A stretch of 64,000 nucleotides of DNA from Halalkalibacter hemicellulosilyticusJCM 9152 (GCF_000513115.1 NZ_BAUU01000013.1:62001-126000), one strand, 5' to 3'. Numbered from the stretch's first letter, positions 45,681 through 54,709 are shown. A program made the numbers and translations. Notes: generated by a model from the letters alone, not told the origin.

Positions 45681-46871
45681 TTGCTTGCTAGAGTCATTTT
45701 TCACTTAGACATGAACAGCTTCTTTGCATCTGTTGAAGTTGCTAAAGATCCATCGCTGTCAGGAAAACCGTTAGCCATTGCTGGAAATCCAAAAGAGCGT
45801 AAAGGAATTATTGTGACGAGTACATATGAAGCACGTGCTAAAGGAATAAAAACAACGATGCCGATTTGGCAGGCGAAGAAGCTTTGTCCAGAGCTCATTG
45901 TTCTCCCGCCAAATGGTGATTCCTATCGCAAAGCATCACAGGCGATTTTTGATATTTTATTATCGTATACACCAAACGTACAGCAAGTTTCTATAGACGA
46001 AGGATATATGGATGTAACGGATATGACTGATATTCACCCTGTTCATTTAGCTAAACAAATTCAAAAACGAATATTCGAAGAGCTAAGATTACCTTGTAGT
46101 ATTGGAATCGCTCCAAATAAATTTCTAGCGAAGATGGCCAGTGATATGAAGAAGCCAAATGGCATAACGATCGTACGAAAACGCGATGTTCCTCAGGTGC
46201 TTTGGCCAATGCCGATCGAGGAGATGCACGGAATCGGACGACGAACAGTTGAAAAATGGAAAAAGACTTCGATTTATACAATCGGTGATTTAGCAATGGC
46301 TGATAAAGAGTTGTTGTTAAAAAAATTTGGTGATCGCGGTTTGAAGCTTCAGGAGAGGGCCAATGGGATTGATCACCGAAAAGTAGATCCTAATGCGTAT
46401 AGCCGCTTTAAATCAATTGGACATTCTAAAACCTTACACGTCGATACCGCAAATCGTGAAGTGATTCATGATACATTTTCAACATTAGCTGTTCGAGTAC
46501 AACATAGATTACATGAGAAAAAAGTGTGTGCATACGGAGTTCAAATTACAATTCGCTATTTTGATTGGAAAATGATTACAAGGAGTAAAAAGCTTGATGA
46601 CCCTATTCATAGTGAGCAAGATCTATTAAAAGAAGCTAAACGGATGTTTGAGCAAGCTTGGAATGGGGAACGAGTTCGATTATTAGGCATTAGTACGTAT
46701 GATTTAATCGATCAACAATATGCGTATAAACAACTCGATTTATTCTCTTATAAGGAAGACGAAAAAAAGGAAAGGTTACAGCAAACCTTAATCGATCTTC
46801 AGAAAAAATTTGGAGATGCAAGTGTTCAAAAGGGATATAGGAAGAAAGTGAATGATGACGATAAGCATTAA
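45681..46871 (+). CDS. dinB: DNA polymerase IV (Y family)
   Basis: Translesion DNA polymerase, counterpart of B. subtilis YqjH (PolY1). 396 residues. Catalytic motifs: HLDMNSFFASVEVA near residue 10 (first Asp), QVSIDEGYMDVTD near residue 102 (Asp-Glu), SIGIAPNKFLAKMASDMKKP near 138, then a helix-hairpin-helix thumb (EEMHGIGRRTVEKW). The C-terminus carries a beta-clamp-type motif QLDLF. TTG start behind GGAGGAG. Confidence 0.95.
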   Translation: MLARVIFHLDMNSFFASVEVAKDPSLSGKPLAIAGNPKERKGIIVTSTYEARAKGIKTTMPIWQAKKLCPELIVLPPNGDSYRKASQAIFDILLSYTPNVQQVSIDEGYMDVTDMTDIHPVHLAKQIQKRIFEELRLPCSIGIAPNKFLAKMASDMKKPNGITIVRKRDVPQVLWPMPIEEMHGIGRRTVEKWKKTSIYTIGDLAMADKELLLKKFGDRGLKLQERANGIDHRKVDPNAYSRFKSIGHSKTLHVDTANREVIHDTFSTLAVRVQHRLHEKKVCAYGVQITIRYFDWKMITRSKKLDDPIHSEQDLLKEAKRMFEQAWNGERVRLLGISTYDLIDQQYAYKQLDLFSYKEDEKKERLQQTLIDLQKKFGDASVQKGYRKKVNDDDKH

Positions 46872-46895
46872 TAGTTTCTTAACATCTGCCGATAT
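46869..46895 (+). promoter_or_regulatory. Sigma-D (flagellar/motility) promoter
   Basis: TAAT at 46869-46872, a 15-nt spacer and GCCGATAT at 46888-46895. The -10 element is a perfect match to the sigma-D consensus (TAAA-N15-GCCGATAT); the -35 has three of four bases. It overlaps the dinB stop codon and ends 33 nt before ylqG. Confidence 0.75.
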
Positions 46896-46928
46896 AGTAA
46901 GTAGGAAAGAGTGCGGAGGTGAAAGCAC

Positions 46929-49673
46929 ATGCAAATTCAACAGCAAATGACGTCTTCTTCGAAACAGTTTGAAAGTCAAAATCAATTAAGAGAGGGAGAT
47001 GTTTATAGAGCAACAATAAAGGAGCGAACAGGAGAACGTGACGCCATTGTTTCCATTAGAGGACGTGATGTTTCTGTAACATTTGAAGGCTCCTTTCCGG
47101 CAAAAGAGCGTGTTCATGTGCAGGTAACGGAGAATCGAGGAGAATCGATTCGGGTGAAGGTTGCAGAAGAGCAAACTAGACAATCGGGACAAAATCGTCC
47201 ATTAACAAGTAGACAAGGTGAAATGCAACAAAGGTTGCAGCAATTAGGTGTACAGCAACCTAGTCGCGAATTGACAAGGGCTGCTATGATTTTACATGAA
47301 CAAGGTGCTTCGTTAAATAGAACTGCTGTTCGTGACTTACAACAATTTATACAAACAGGGAATGCGGATGACCGCTTGCAAACGATTCAAGCTATAGCAA
47401 ATAAAAGGCTTGACATAACGCCAAGTCATTTGCGTGCTGTTGATGAAGCTCTACACGGGAGACCTTTAAACCAAGTCTTAACCGATCTTGCGCGAGAACT
47501 AAACCAAGAAATGAAACCTCCTGCTAGAGAGCATTCTTCACAATCAGTACAAGGGCAGAGAGCTCACGTTGAAGAAATACGTCAACTCCTTCAATCTGAT
47601 CCTAGACAAGCGATTGAAAGACTTATACGAATGCAACAACAAACGAGTCAATCTTCTGAAGGTTCACAAGCAGCGGAGCGTTTATCGAAAGAAGCAAGAC
47701 AGCTGCAGCAAGCTGCAATCGATCGAATTCTTCAAGCCTTGCCACAATCAAAGGAATTTAGTTCAATACGACAACAAATACAAGAACGTGGCATAACCGA
47801 GGAAGTACGTCAGAGGCTAACTCAAATGGAGTTACCAAATCGTGATCAACTTAATCGAGATATTCGACAATCCATACAGCTACAGCAGGTAGCAAATGAA
47901 CGTGTCATGCAAGCTTTGTCTCAAGCGGATCGATCTAGTTCTCATAATCAATCTCATGCAGCAACAAACCAAGATATTACCCAACAAGTATTGCGATTGA
48001 TCGAATCGACATCGGATACAGGTCGAGCTGGAGAAAGATTACACGCTTTACTCACGAACGAGAATCGTACCTCATTCACGATACAACAAGTGCAGCAATT
48101 AGTTGAAGGTGTACGTCATTATTTGAGTCAAGGAAGACCTGAACAAGCGATCCAGCAAATTGCGATGATCCTCTCACAATCAAATGCTGCTGAAGCGGCG
48201 ATGTTGAATACTCAAATGAACTCGCAAGGAACATTATCCAATGTCATTCAGCAATTTGTTGAGCAAGCGTTACGTTCATTGCAAACAGAACCGAATTTTC
48301 AACGAGCGATTGAGCAAATCCAGACTCAGGTAGAAAATAACCCGTTACCCGAAGCGGTAAAGAATGATATTAAGCAACAAATAGTTGCAGCGCAACAAAC
48401 AGAACAGTTAGGAAGAGAGATGAAGGCAAGGCAAGAGGTCGCTCAGTCTTTGCAGCAACTCGAACAACCATCTCAACCAACACCGTCGAGTAGAGAATCG
48501 ATCTATGTTCAAAATGAGCAATTTCAAACGAGTCAGCAATTTGCAAACAAAATGATAGCAGTTACGACAGTGACAGAAAGAATGGCGCAATTAACGGCAG
48601 ATTTTAAACAATTTCAAAGAGACCTACATCGAACGTTAGATCAAACAGCTAGATTGATTGAACAGTTTCGCAGCCAAGCACAGCAACAGGCGAAACCAAT
48701 GCTTGAAAAGACGATTAAAAGGTTAGACAATGCGATCTTAAAAAGTGAAATGATGCTCTTTACAGATATGAAAACAGAAAGAGAATTAATGCAAGCGAGT
48801 AATCGTTTAGCCGAAGCCAAGCAATTATTAGCGAAAGGCTCTTATCGAGAAGCAAATCAAATCGTTAGAGAAGTAAGTCAGCTCATTGAAAAAGTTCATT
48901 TTCAACCTTCTGAAACAAAGGTTAAGCATTATACGGCTGCTAGGGAAGAAGCGATTCGAAATATGCAATTGCCTGAGCAAAACGGCCCGAGGCAGCTCTC
49001 TGAAACGATAAGGCCGATACCGACTGAACCATCACCTCGAGCTATGCTTGAATTAATTCGTAGTCTTGGTTTAAATCGTGATAGTGAATTAGCACAACAA
49101 TTTGCCTCAGGTAACCGTGAGCATACGCATGAACAACAACAGAATCTCAAATCATTGTTAATGCAGCTTGCGCGTGGAGAAGAAGAGGGGACACGTGCCA
49201 ATCAGCTTGCAAGCCAAGCGTTAAATAACCTTACTGGACAACAGCTATTAAGTCGGTCTGATCAGCAGAATATGCAAAGCTTATTCTTTCAGTTACCCTT
49301 TTTATTGGAAGAGAAAGTGGAGAACTTAAAAGTATTTGTTAACTCTCGTAATGAAGGCGAGCAAGTAGATTGGGAGAATTGTAGTATCTATTTCTTAATG
49401 CAAACACCTAAGATGGGGGATATTGGTATTCTCGTTTCGGTAAAGGATCGTCAATTATCTGTCACGTTAAAAAATGATCAACAGGACTTTCAGGCGAGAA
49501 TGGAGCCTTTTGTCCAACAATCGATTGATAAGCTTGGGGAGCTTGGTTTTAATATTAAGGGGATACACTTTTCGCATTTACAAGAGGAAAAGGACAAAGA
49601 AAAAAACAAAGAAGTCGATGAACCACAGCAAAGAGCGACATTTACGGAGAAAGGATTTGATTATAAAGTATGA
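46929..49673 (+). CDS. ylqG: YlqG-like large Gln-rich protein with FliK-like C-terminal domain
   Basis: 914 residues. N-terminal small beta domain (residues ~20-75, REGDVYRATIKERTGERDA). Long Gln/Arg/Ser-rich helical middle (about 90-780) with coiled-coil character. C-terminal domain (about 790-885) with MGDIGILVSVKDRQLSVTLK followed by IDKLGELGFNIKGIHF, the pattern of the FliK/Flg_hook C-domain that talks to FlhB. B. subtilis has a shorter YlqG next to YlqH. ATG follows GGAGGTG. It is first in an operon after a sigma-D promoter and overlaps ylqH by ATGA. A hook-length or export-switch role is inferred. Confidence 0.75.
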   Translation: MQIQQQMTSSSKQFESQNQLREGDVYRATIKERTGERDAIVSIRGRDVSVTFEGSFPAKERVHVQVTENRGESIRVKVAEEQTRQSGQNRPLTSRQGEMQQRLQQLGVQQPSRELTRAAMILHEQGASLNRTAVRDLQQFIQTGNADDRLQTIQAIANKRLDITPSHLRAVDEALHGRPLNQVLTDLARELNQEMKPPAREHSSQSVQGQRAHVEEIRQLLQSDPRQAIERLIRMQQQTSQSSEGSQAAERLSKEARQLQQAAIDRILQALPQSKEFSSIRQQIQERGITEEVRQRLTQMELPNRDQLNRDIRQSIQLQQVANERVMQALSQADRSSSHNQSHAATNQDITQQVLRLIESTSDTGRAGERLHALLTNENRTSFTIQQVQQLVEGVRHYLSQGRPEQAIQQIAMILSQSNAAEAAMLNTQMNSQGTLSNVIQQFVEQALRSLQTEPNFQRAIEQIQTQVENNPLPEAVKNDIKQQIVAAQQTEQLGREMKARQEVAQSLQQLEQPSQPTPSSRESIYVQNEQFQTSQQFANKMIAVTTVTERMAQLTADFKQFQRDLHRTLDQTARLIEQFRSQAQQQAKPMLEKTIKRLDNAILKSEMMLFTDMKTERELMQASNRLAEAKQLLAKGSYREANQIVREVSQLIEKVHFQPSETKVKHYTAAREEAIRNMQLPEQNGPRQLSETIRPIPTEPSPRAMLELIRSLGLNRDSELAQQFASGNREHTHEQQQNLKSLLMQLARGEEEGTRANQLASQALNNLTGQQLLSRSDQQNMQSLFFQLPFLLEEKVENLKVFVNSRNEGEQVDWENCSIYFLMQTPKMGDIGILVSVKDRQLSVTLKNDQQDFQARMEPFVQQSIDKLGELGFNIKGIHFSHLQEEKDKEKNKEVDEPQQRATFTEKGFDYKV

Positions 49674-49966
49674 TTATTTCCAAGCATATTAATCATAAGC
49701 AACGAAAGCTGATAAATGGACCTTCAGCAGCAGTGATTCGCTACGATCATGATGAGGATACACCAAAGGTTGTCGCTCATGGGAAAGGTCAAGTCGCCAG
49801 TCAAATAATTGATATTGCTAAGCAAAACGACATTCATATGCAAGAGGACCCATTACTAGTTGAAAATTTACTAGATATGGATCTAGGAGATAATATTCCT
49901 CCACAACTCTATTCGATTATGGCAGAGGTTTTATTATTAATAGAAGAAATGGAGAAAAACTATTAA
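49670..49966 (+). CDS. ylqH: FlhB C-terminal-domain paralogue (YlqH/FlhX)
   Basis: 98 residues that correspond only to the cytosolic C-domain of FlhB/YscU export-switch proteins (GPSAAVIRYDHDEDTPKVVA, GQVASQIIDIAKQNDIHMQE, NIPPQLYSIMAEVLLLIEEM). The N-P-T-H self-cleavage motif is replaced by the short N-terminal start before AAVIRY, as in a pre-cleaved FlhB-CC. No membrane part. Its start overlaps the ylqG stop. In FlhX proteins such a domain can partly replace FlhB-C. Confidence 0.85.
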   Translation: MIISKHINHKQRKLINGPSAAVIRYDHDEDTPKVVAHGKGQVASQIIDIAKQNDIHMQEDPLLVENLLDMDLGDNIPPQLYSIMAEVLLLIEEMEKNY

Positions 49967-49991
49967 ACATTATGAAAAAACTTACCGATAG
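49964..49991 (+). promoter_or_regulatory. Possible second sigma-D promoter before fliS
   Basis: TAAA at the ylqH stop, a 16-nt spacer and ACCGATAG at 49984-49991 (six of eight -10 bases). It would lie just before the TTG start of fliS at 50020. Confidence 0.35.
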
Positions 49992-50019
49992 TAATAATGA
50001 GAGAGCGGAGGTGGAAACA

Positions 50020-50445
50020 TTGACTGCATTCCTCACGAACGAAGCGCTTCATCAAAAGTCACCGGAGCAAATTACGGCCTTATTATATGAAGCGGCTTTA
50101 ACGAACTTAGAAGAGGCGCTTGCACATAATGAACGGAAAGAATTTATTGAAGCAAATGAAAAATTAAAAAAAGCAGGCGATATCGTCTATCGGTTAGGAG
50201 CAGGCTTAAACTATGAGGCTGGAATCGTAGCCGATCAACTTGATCAAGTTTACAATTATATTGCAGACAAGATTATAGAAGCCAATTATAAAAAAGACAA
50301 TGAAATCATACGTGAAGTGATCCAAATTGTGGAATCGATTATGTCAGCTTGGAATGAGGCGATGAAGGTGAAGAAAGATCCACAATCATCACTTGTTAAG
50401 CAAAAAGCTCAAGCCTATGAATCGACTTCGATGTATGAGTCATAA
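50020..50445 (+). CDS. fliS: Flagellin export chaperone FliS
   Basis: 141 residues from TTG 50020, which follows GGAGGTG; ATG 49972 in frame has no ribosome-binding site and adds 16 residues unlike FliS. Core motif SPEQITALLYEAALTNLEEA and the four-helix bundle layout fit FliS, which caps the C-terminal helix of flagellin before export. The flagellin gene follows 15 bp later. There is no fliD or fliT nearby, unlike the usual arrangement. Confidence 0.85.
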   Translation: MTAFLTNEALHQKSPEQITALLYEAALTNLEEALAHNERKEFIEANEKLKKAGDIVYRLGAGLNYEAGIVADQLDQVYNYIADKIIEANYKKDNEIIREVIQIVESIMSAWNEAMKVKKDPQSSLVKQKAQAYESTSMYES

Positions 50446-50460
50446 AAAGGAGAATGGACA

Positions 50461-51858
50461 ATGAAAATTAACAACAATATTCAAGCGTTAAATGCGTATC
50501 GTAATCTTCATGCAAACCAATTTAGCACATCGAAAAACTTAGAAAAGCTATCTTCCGGCCTACGAATTAACCGTGCTGCTGACGATGCGGCAGGGCTAGC
50601 GATTTCCGAAAAAATGCGTTCACAAATTCGTGGTTTAAAAATGGCTGAGCGTAATGCGATGGACGGGATTTCTTTAATGCAAACGTCTGAAGGTGCGATG
50701 CAAGAAGTACATACAATGTTACAACGCATGCGTGAACTAGCGGTACAAGCAGCAAACGACACAAATACGGAATACGATCGCGAGCAGATCCAAAAGGAAA
50801 TCGATCAATTGAAGCTAGAGATTGATGATATTTCTGAGAAGACAGAGTTTAATACGAGAAAGCTATTGAATGGTTATAGTGCGGTAATGACGACGTATGA
50901 CCAAACAGGAAACAATATTAATTTACAAGGTTATCCGGTCGTGACAGATGCTAATTTTAAATCAGGAAATTACCAAGTGGCAGTAGGAGATGTTGAAGAG
51001 TATTATGAAATTACTCAACCAGCAGCAGGTTTAGGGACAACAGCCCCGCAGCCTGACATTAAGTTTACAAACTTTCCTGCTACAGATGCTGATGAAGAAA
51101 TGAAGTTCGGTGAGTATACGATTCGTATTCGAGACGTTCGTCCAAATGAAGATGCGGAGATTGAAATTCTTGATCCAGATGGCTTACCAATCGGAACGAA
51201 GGTAGTCGGTATTGGAGATTCTGGCGATGAAGAAATGGACATTTTCGGTATCACGATCAACACTGAAAAAATCGATTCTGCTGGAACGGTAAAAGTAAAA
51301 ATGGAGGCTACGGCGACGATTACATTAAATGATGCGGATGGTAATCCGATTAAATCACCACGTGAATTAACATCTACGAATGGATTGTTTAAGCATGGTG
51401 GGGTTGAATATCAATTTAACACGTCTATCGTAGAAAATGAAACACTTGAATTCACGATTACAAACAATGCCTTATCATTCCAAATTGGCCCGAATACGAA
51501 TCAAAACGTTATGATTGATATTCCAAAAATGGATGTTGTTACATTAAATATCGAAAACGTTAATGTATTAACGAACGAAGCAGCTAATCAAGCGATTTTT
51601 GCATTAGACCAAGCTGTGAATCGCTTGTCTGATGCACGTGCTAAGCTTGGTGCTGTTCAAAACCGTCTTGAGCATACCATTAACAATTTACAAGTCACTC
51701 ATGAGAATTTAACAGCATCTGAGTCTCGTATTCGTGATGCGGATATGGCGCTTGAAATGACAGAATTCACACGTAATAATATTTTGAACCAATCTGCGAC
51801 AGCGATGTTAGCACAAGCGAACCAATTACCACAAGGTGTACTTCAGCTTTTACAATAA
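50461..51858 (+). CDS. Flagellin with a large variable domain
   Basis: 465 residues, against about 304 in B. subtilis Hag. Conserved D0/D1 N-terminus (MKINNNIQALNAYRNLHANQ, SSGLRINRAADDAAGLAISE) to about residue 140. The C-terminal D1/D0 (SRIRDADMALEMTEFTRNNI..QANQLPQGVLQLLQ) covers about 90 residues. In between is a ~235-residue beta-rich acidic domain (DADEEMKFGEYTIRIRDVRP) that would face outwards as D2/D3. AAAGGAG precedes ATG. It is the last gene of the ylqG-ylqH-fliS operon. Confidence 0.93.
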   Translation: MKINNNIQALNAYRNLHANQFSTSKNLEKLSSGLRINRAADDAAGLAISEKMRSQIRGLKMAERNAMDGISLMQTSEGAMQEVHTMLQRMRELAVQAANDTNTEYDREQIQKEIDQLKLEIDDISEKTEFNTRKLLNGYSAVMTTYDQTGNNINLQGYPVVTDANFKSGNYQVAVGDVEEYYEITQPAAGLGTTAPQPDIKFTNFPATDADEEMKFGEYTIRIRDVRPNEDAEIEILDPDGLPIGTKVVGIGDSGDEEMDIFGITINTEKIDSAGTVKVKMEATATITLNDADGNPIKSPRELTSTNGLFKHGGVEYQFNTSIVENETLEFTITNNALSFQIGPNTNQNVMIDIPKMDVVTLNIENVNVLTNEAANQAIFALDQAVNRLSDARAKLGAVQNRLEHTINNLQVTHENLTASESRIRDADMALEMTEFTRNNILNQSATAMLAQANQLPQGVLQLLQ

Positions 51859-51870
51859 TACAACGAGTAA

Positions 51871-51916
51871 AGGAGGCATCTCCTAGAGTCAAGTTCTAGG
51901 AATGTCTCTTTCTTTT
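51871..51916 (+). terminator. Terminator of the flagellin operon
   Basis: An imperfect stem around CCTAGA/TCTAGG extends outwards and is followed by TTTCTTTTTC, 13 nt after the flagellin stop. Confidence 0.55.
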
Positions 51917-52172
51917 TCGTAGAATCAGATTTTATAAATGTCACAGAAGTAAGTTAGGAAAGATTTGAGGAAGATGTAGGCGAATTCGCAAGTGGCGTTG
52001 GCTTCGCAAGTTTTATGAAAGAACTCCACTTTCATAAAAACTTCAAACCGTTTTAACGGCTCCGCGCAACGCTTTTTAGAAAAGATAATATCGCGTTTTT
52101 CTAATATACAGACGAATAACGAATCATTTGGTATAATCGTACTAATGAAAAGGGAACAAGGTGGTGGACAGC
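51917..52172. other. Gene-free stretch before yaaR
   Basis: Holds one perfect 11-bp hairpin (TTTTATGAAAG/CTTTCATAAAA, 52010-52038) and a TATAAT box at about 52131, 42 nt before the yaaR start. No other feature seen. Confidence 0.4.
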
Positions 52173-52610
52173 GTGGATGTTCAACGAGTCAGCAAAGCAG
52201 GTATCAATAAAACAGACATGAAGCCTAAAGGACCGGAAGCGAGTGTATCATTTAAGGAAGTAATCGGTAAGCAGCGTAATGAAAAGGCCTATGCTCGACT
52301 TTCGGCATTAATGCAAAAGATTGATGACCAAGGGAAAGTATTGTCGGAAACACGTACAGTTGACGAATTACGAAAATATAAAAAGCTTGTGAAAGAATTT
52401 ATGGAAGATGCTGTGGAGTTTGGTTTAAGTTTAGAGGAACGACGGGGCTTTAATCGTCGAGGTCGGACGAAGATTTATAAAATCGTTAAGGAAGTTGATC
52501 GAAAGCTCCTTGATTTAACAGATGCCGTTCTTGATAAACAAAAAAAAGGATTAGATATATTGAATATGGTTGGTGAAATTAAAGGCTTACTCGTGAATAT
52601 TTATGCCTGA
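52173..52610 (+). CDS. yaaR: YaaR family protein (DUF327)
   Basis: 145-residue soluble helical protein. Recognisable YaaR pattern: SFKEVIGKQRNEKAYARLSA, KLVKEFMEDAVEFGLSLEER and RGRTKIYKIVKEVDRKLLDL. GTG 52173 sits 8 nt after AAGGTGG. In B. subtilis yaaR lies elsewhere (near tmk). It overlaps the SRPBCC gene by 8 bp. Molecular role unknown. Confidence 0.82.
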   Translation: MDVQRVSKAGINKTDMKPKGPEASVSFKEVIGKQRNEKAYARLSALMQKIDDQGKVLSETRTVDELRKYKKLVKEFMEDAVEFGLSLEERRGFNRRGRTKIYKIVKEVDRKLLDLTDAVLDKQKKGLDILNMVGEIKGLLVNIYA

Positions 52611-53046
52611 AAATGAACGAGGGAACGTCTTTACGTATGAAACGGTAATAGATGCACCAATTCAAGTAGTCTGGGAGTTCTTTTCTGAGCCGATTAATTT
52701 AGCCAAATTAAGTAAATTTCCAAAGCTTGAGGTCGATTCAGCAACAAAGATGGTTGAAGGTGGCTCTATGACGTTGAAAATACGTGTGTGCGGCTTTCCG
52801 TTCAGGTGGGGTGTTTTATTCGAAAAAGTTGAAGAGCCTATTTGTTTCATTGATCACGCGACAACATTACCATTTCTATTTACCGATTGGCGCCATGAGC
52901 ATCAGTTTATACGTGATGGTGATAGGACGAAGATGGTTGATACAGTTATCTATCAGTCGGTTTTATCGAAGACGATTGTTAACGTCTTTCTAGAGCGAAT
53001 GTTTCGTCAAAGAGAAGATGTGTTACGTCAATTATACGGGCAGTAA
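52603..53046 (+). CDS. SRPBCC (START/polyketide-cyclase-like) domain protein
   Basis: 147 residues forming a helix-grip fold: FTYETVIDAPIQVVWEFFSE start, WRHEHQFIRDGDRTKMVDTV near the end and the final helix VNVFLERMFRQREDVLRQL. Likely binds a small hydrophobic ligand; none can be named. Coupled to yaaR by overlap. Confidence 0.8.
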   Translation: MPENERGNVFTYETVIDAPIQVVWEFFSEPINLAKLSKFPKLEVDSATKMVEGGSMTLKIRVCGFPFRWGVLFEKVEEPICFIDHATTLPFLFTDWRHEHQFIRDGDRTKMVDTVIYQSVLSKTIVNVFLERMFRQREDVLRQLYGQ

Positions 53047-53050
53047 AATG

Positions 53051-53095
53051 AGTAAAGGATCCCTTACGTTAATGAAACGTTAGAGATCCTTTACT
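53051..53095 (+). terminator. Terminator after the SRPBCC gene
   Basis: AGTAAAGGATC/GATCCTTTACT perfect 11-bp outer stem with further pairing (ACGTT/AACGT) inside. Confidence 0.7.
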
Positions 53096-53105
53096 TATGG
53101 TGAAG

Positions 53106-53243
53106 AGGCTGGGACAAAACAAAAGTGTTTAGCTGAGAATCTGAACATTTAGATAACGTAGCGAAGTATATTTCAGGAGCGGTGAATGTGCTCCACTCTA
53201 GATTTGTTCGGTATCTCACTTATGAAAATACTTTTGTCCCAGT
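53106..53243 (+). repeat. Dispersed repeat family R2, copy 2
   Basis: Starts AGGCTGGGACAAAA, ends CTTTTGTCCCAGT, with the same inside as 39698-39836 (GTGTTTAGCTGAGAATCTG, GGAGCGGTGAATGTGCTCCA, TTATGAAAATAC). About 138 nt. Sits between two convergent genes; the remaining sequence to 53332 shows nothing. Confidence 0.7.
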
Positions 53244-53332
53244 ACTGTTCATTTGATTAGCAGTAGTTCCCTTTCAAAAGCAGTTGATGAATCCGAACAT
53301 TGCTTTTAACGAACCACAAAGCGGGTTTGTTC

Positions 53333-54349
53333 TTACCAAGCGCGTTCGTATTGGTTAGGTGCTTGGATGTTCGCTTGAAGTTCCTTTGCTGCGCTAAGTG
53401 GCCAATAAGGGTTACGCAATAGTTCTCTCGCGATGAAGATTAAGTCTGCACGTCCGTTTTGGAGGATTTCTTCGGCTTGAATACCAGTTGTGATAAGTCC
53501 AACTGCACCTGTCTCGATATTTGCTCCTTTTCGAATTGCTTCGGCATGAGGCACTTGATAGCCAGGATACACTTCGCTTGGACCAGTTGGAATGACTCCA
53601 CCTGTACTCACATCTATTAAGTCTATGCCTAATTCTTTCAACCAATTTGATAATGTAATGAAATCCTCTAACGAATTTCCTTGTTCAGAATATTCATCTG
53701 CTGAAATTCGAACGAAAAGTGGGCCGCTCCACACGCTTCGTATATTTTCGATAATACTACGTAAAAACCGGAACCGGTTTTCTAACGTTCCACCATATTG
53801 ATCGGTTCGTTTATTCGTTAAAGGTGATAAGAATTGATTGATTAAGTACCCATGAGCAGCGTGGACTTCAATGATGTCGTAGCCGGCTTCTTTTGCTCGT
53901 TTTGCTCCGTTCGTAAAAGCGGTAATTATTTCGGCAATTTGTTCAATTGATAATTCAGTTGGCGTCTTTATTTGATCGAAGGCTATAGCTGAAGGAGCGT
54001 AAATCGTTTCATTGACGGTTGATTTCCGCCCTGCATGAGCTAGTTGAATCGCAGCTTTCGCACCGTGCTCGTGAACGCGCTCGATAATTTGTTGATGTCC
54101 CTCCGGATGCTTGTCATCCCAAATACCTAAATCTTGATCTGAGATACGTCCTTCAGGGGTAATGGCTGTTGCTTCAACCATAATAAGACCAACTTGCCCA
54201 ACAGCCCGAGATTCATAATGACTTATATGAAAAGGACGTACATGACCATCTTTCGTGTCAGAAGAGTACATACACATTGGTGACATCACGATTCGGTTTT
54301 TTAACGTGATTCCTTTAAACGTAACGGGTGAAAATAATTTACTCGTCAT
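53333..54349 (-). CDS. namA: NADPH dehydrogenase, old yellow enzyme family
   Basis: FMN enzyme that reduces activated alkenes with NADPH, counterpart of B. subtilis YqjM/NamA. 338 residues from ATG 54349 behind GGAGGG. Motifs: [14 protein letters not shown] at the FMN site, [31 protein letters not shown] (His pair), and C-terminal VGLITTG and [17 protein letters not shown]. The Cys at about residue 26 is the YqjM-type redox modulator. Confidence 0.93.
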   Translation of the reverse strand: MTSKLFSPVTFKGITLKNRIVMSPMCMYSSDTKDGHVRPFHISHYESRAVGQVGLIMVEATAITPEGRISDQDLGIWDDKHPEGHQQIIERVHEHGAKAAIQLAHAGRKSTVNETIYAPSAIAFDQIKTPTELSIEQIAEIITAFTNGAKRAKEAGYDIIEVHAAHGYLINQFLSPLTNKRTDQYGGTLENRFRFLRSIIENIRSVWSGPLFVRISADEYSEQGNSLEDFITLSNWLKELGIDLIDVSTGGVIPTGPSEVYPGYQVPHAEAIRKGANIETGAVGLITTGIQAEEILQNGRADLIFIARELLRNPYWPLSAAKELQANIQAPNQYERAW

Positions 54350-54475
54350 GGAAGTCCCTCCAATATCGCTATTAATATCTTGCAAATTATATAGTAGCAT
54401 GTTTGCTTATCGATATCGAATTATAAGCTTCTGTTTTTTCGGGAACAATTACGATAAAAAGGAGGTACTTTTTAG

Positions 54476-54709
54476 ATGCATACGAAGCAAACGGTTAAAT
54501 ATATTTGTCATCAATATCCATCAGGAAATTGTTATTATTATAAGAGTGAAATCATTACACATCGTTCATGGGAATGTCTCGATTCGTTACAATGGTCCAC
54601 TCCTAGGCCGATTACGGAAGGTACGTTTTCAAAGAGGAGAAAGCAAGGATATAAAGTTGAGTTTGTTTATCAGACTAAACAGCCTGCTGTTATTATTCCT
54701 ATAAGGTGA
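54476..54709 (+). CDS. Small Tyr/Cys-containing protein of unknown function
   Basis: 77 residues (MHTKQTVKYICHQYPSGNCY start), basic and aromatic, with no membrane segment. AAGGAGG lies 11 nt before ATG. No family recognised; could be spore-related from its composition, but this is a guess. Confidence 0.45.
   Translation: MHTKQTVKYICHQYPSGNCYYYKSEIITHRSWECLDSLQWSTPRPITEGTFSKRRKQGYKVEFVYQTKQPAVIIPIR

Noticed and set aside
54255-54704. 149-residue plus-strand ORF overlapping namA and the 54476 gene
   Set aside because: Starts antisense inside namA; the alternate frame from 54476 has a clear AAGGAGG and is the better call.
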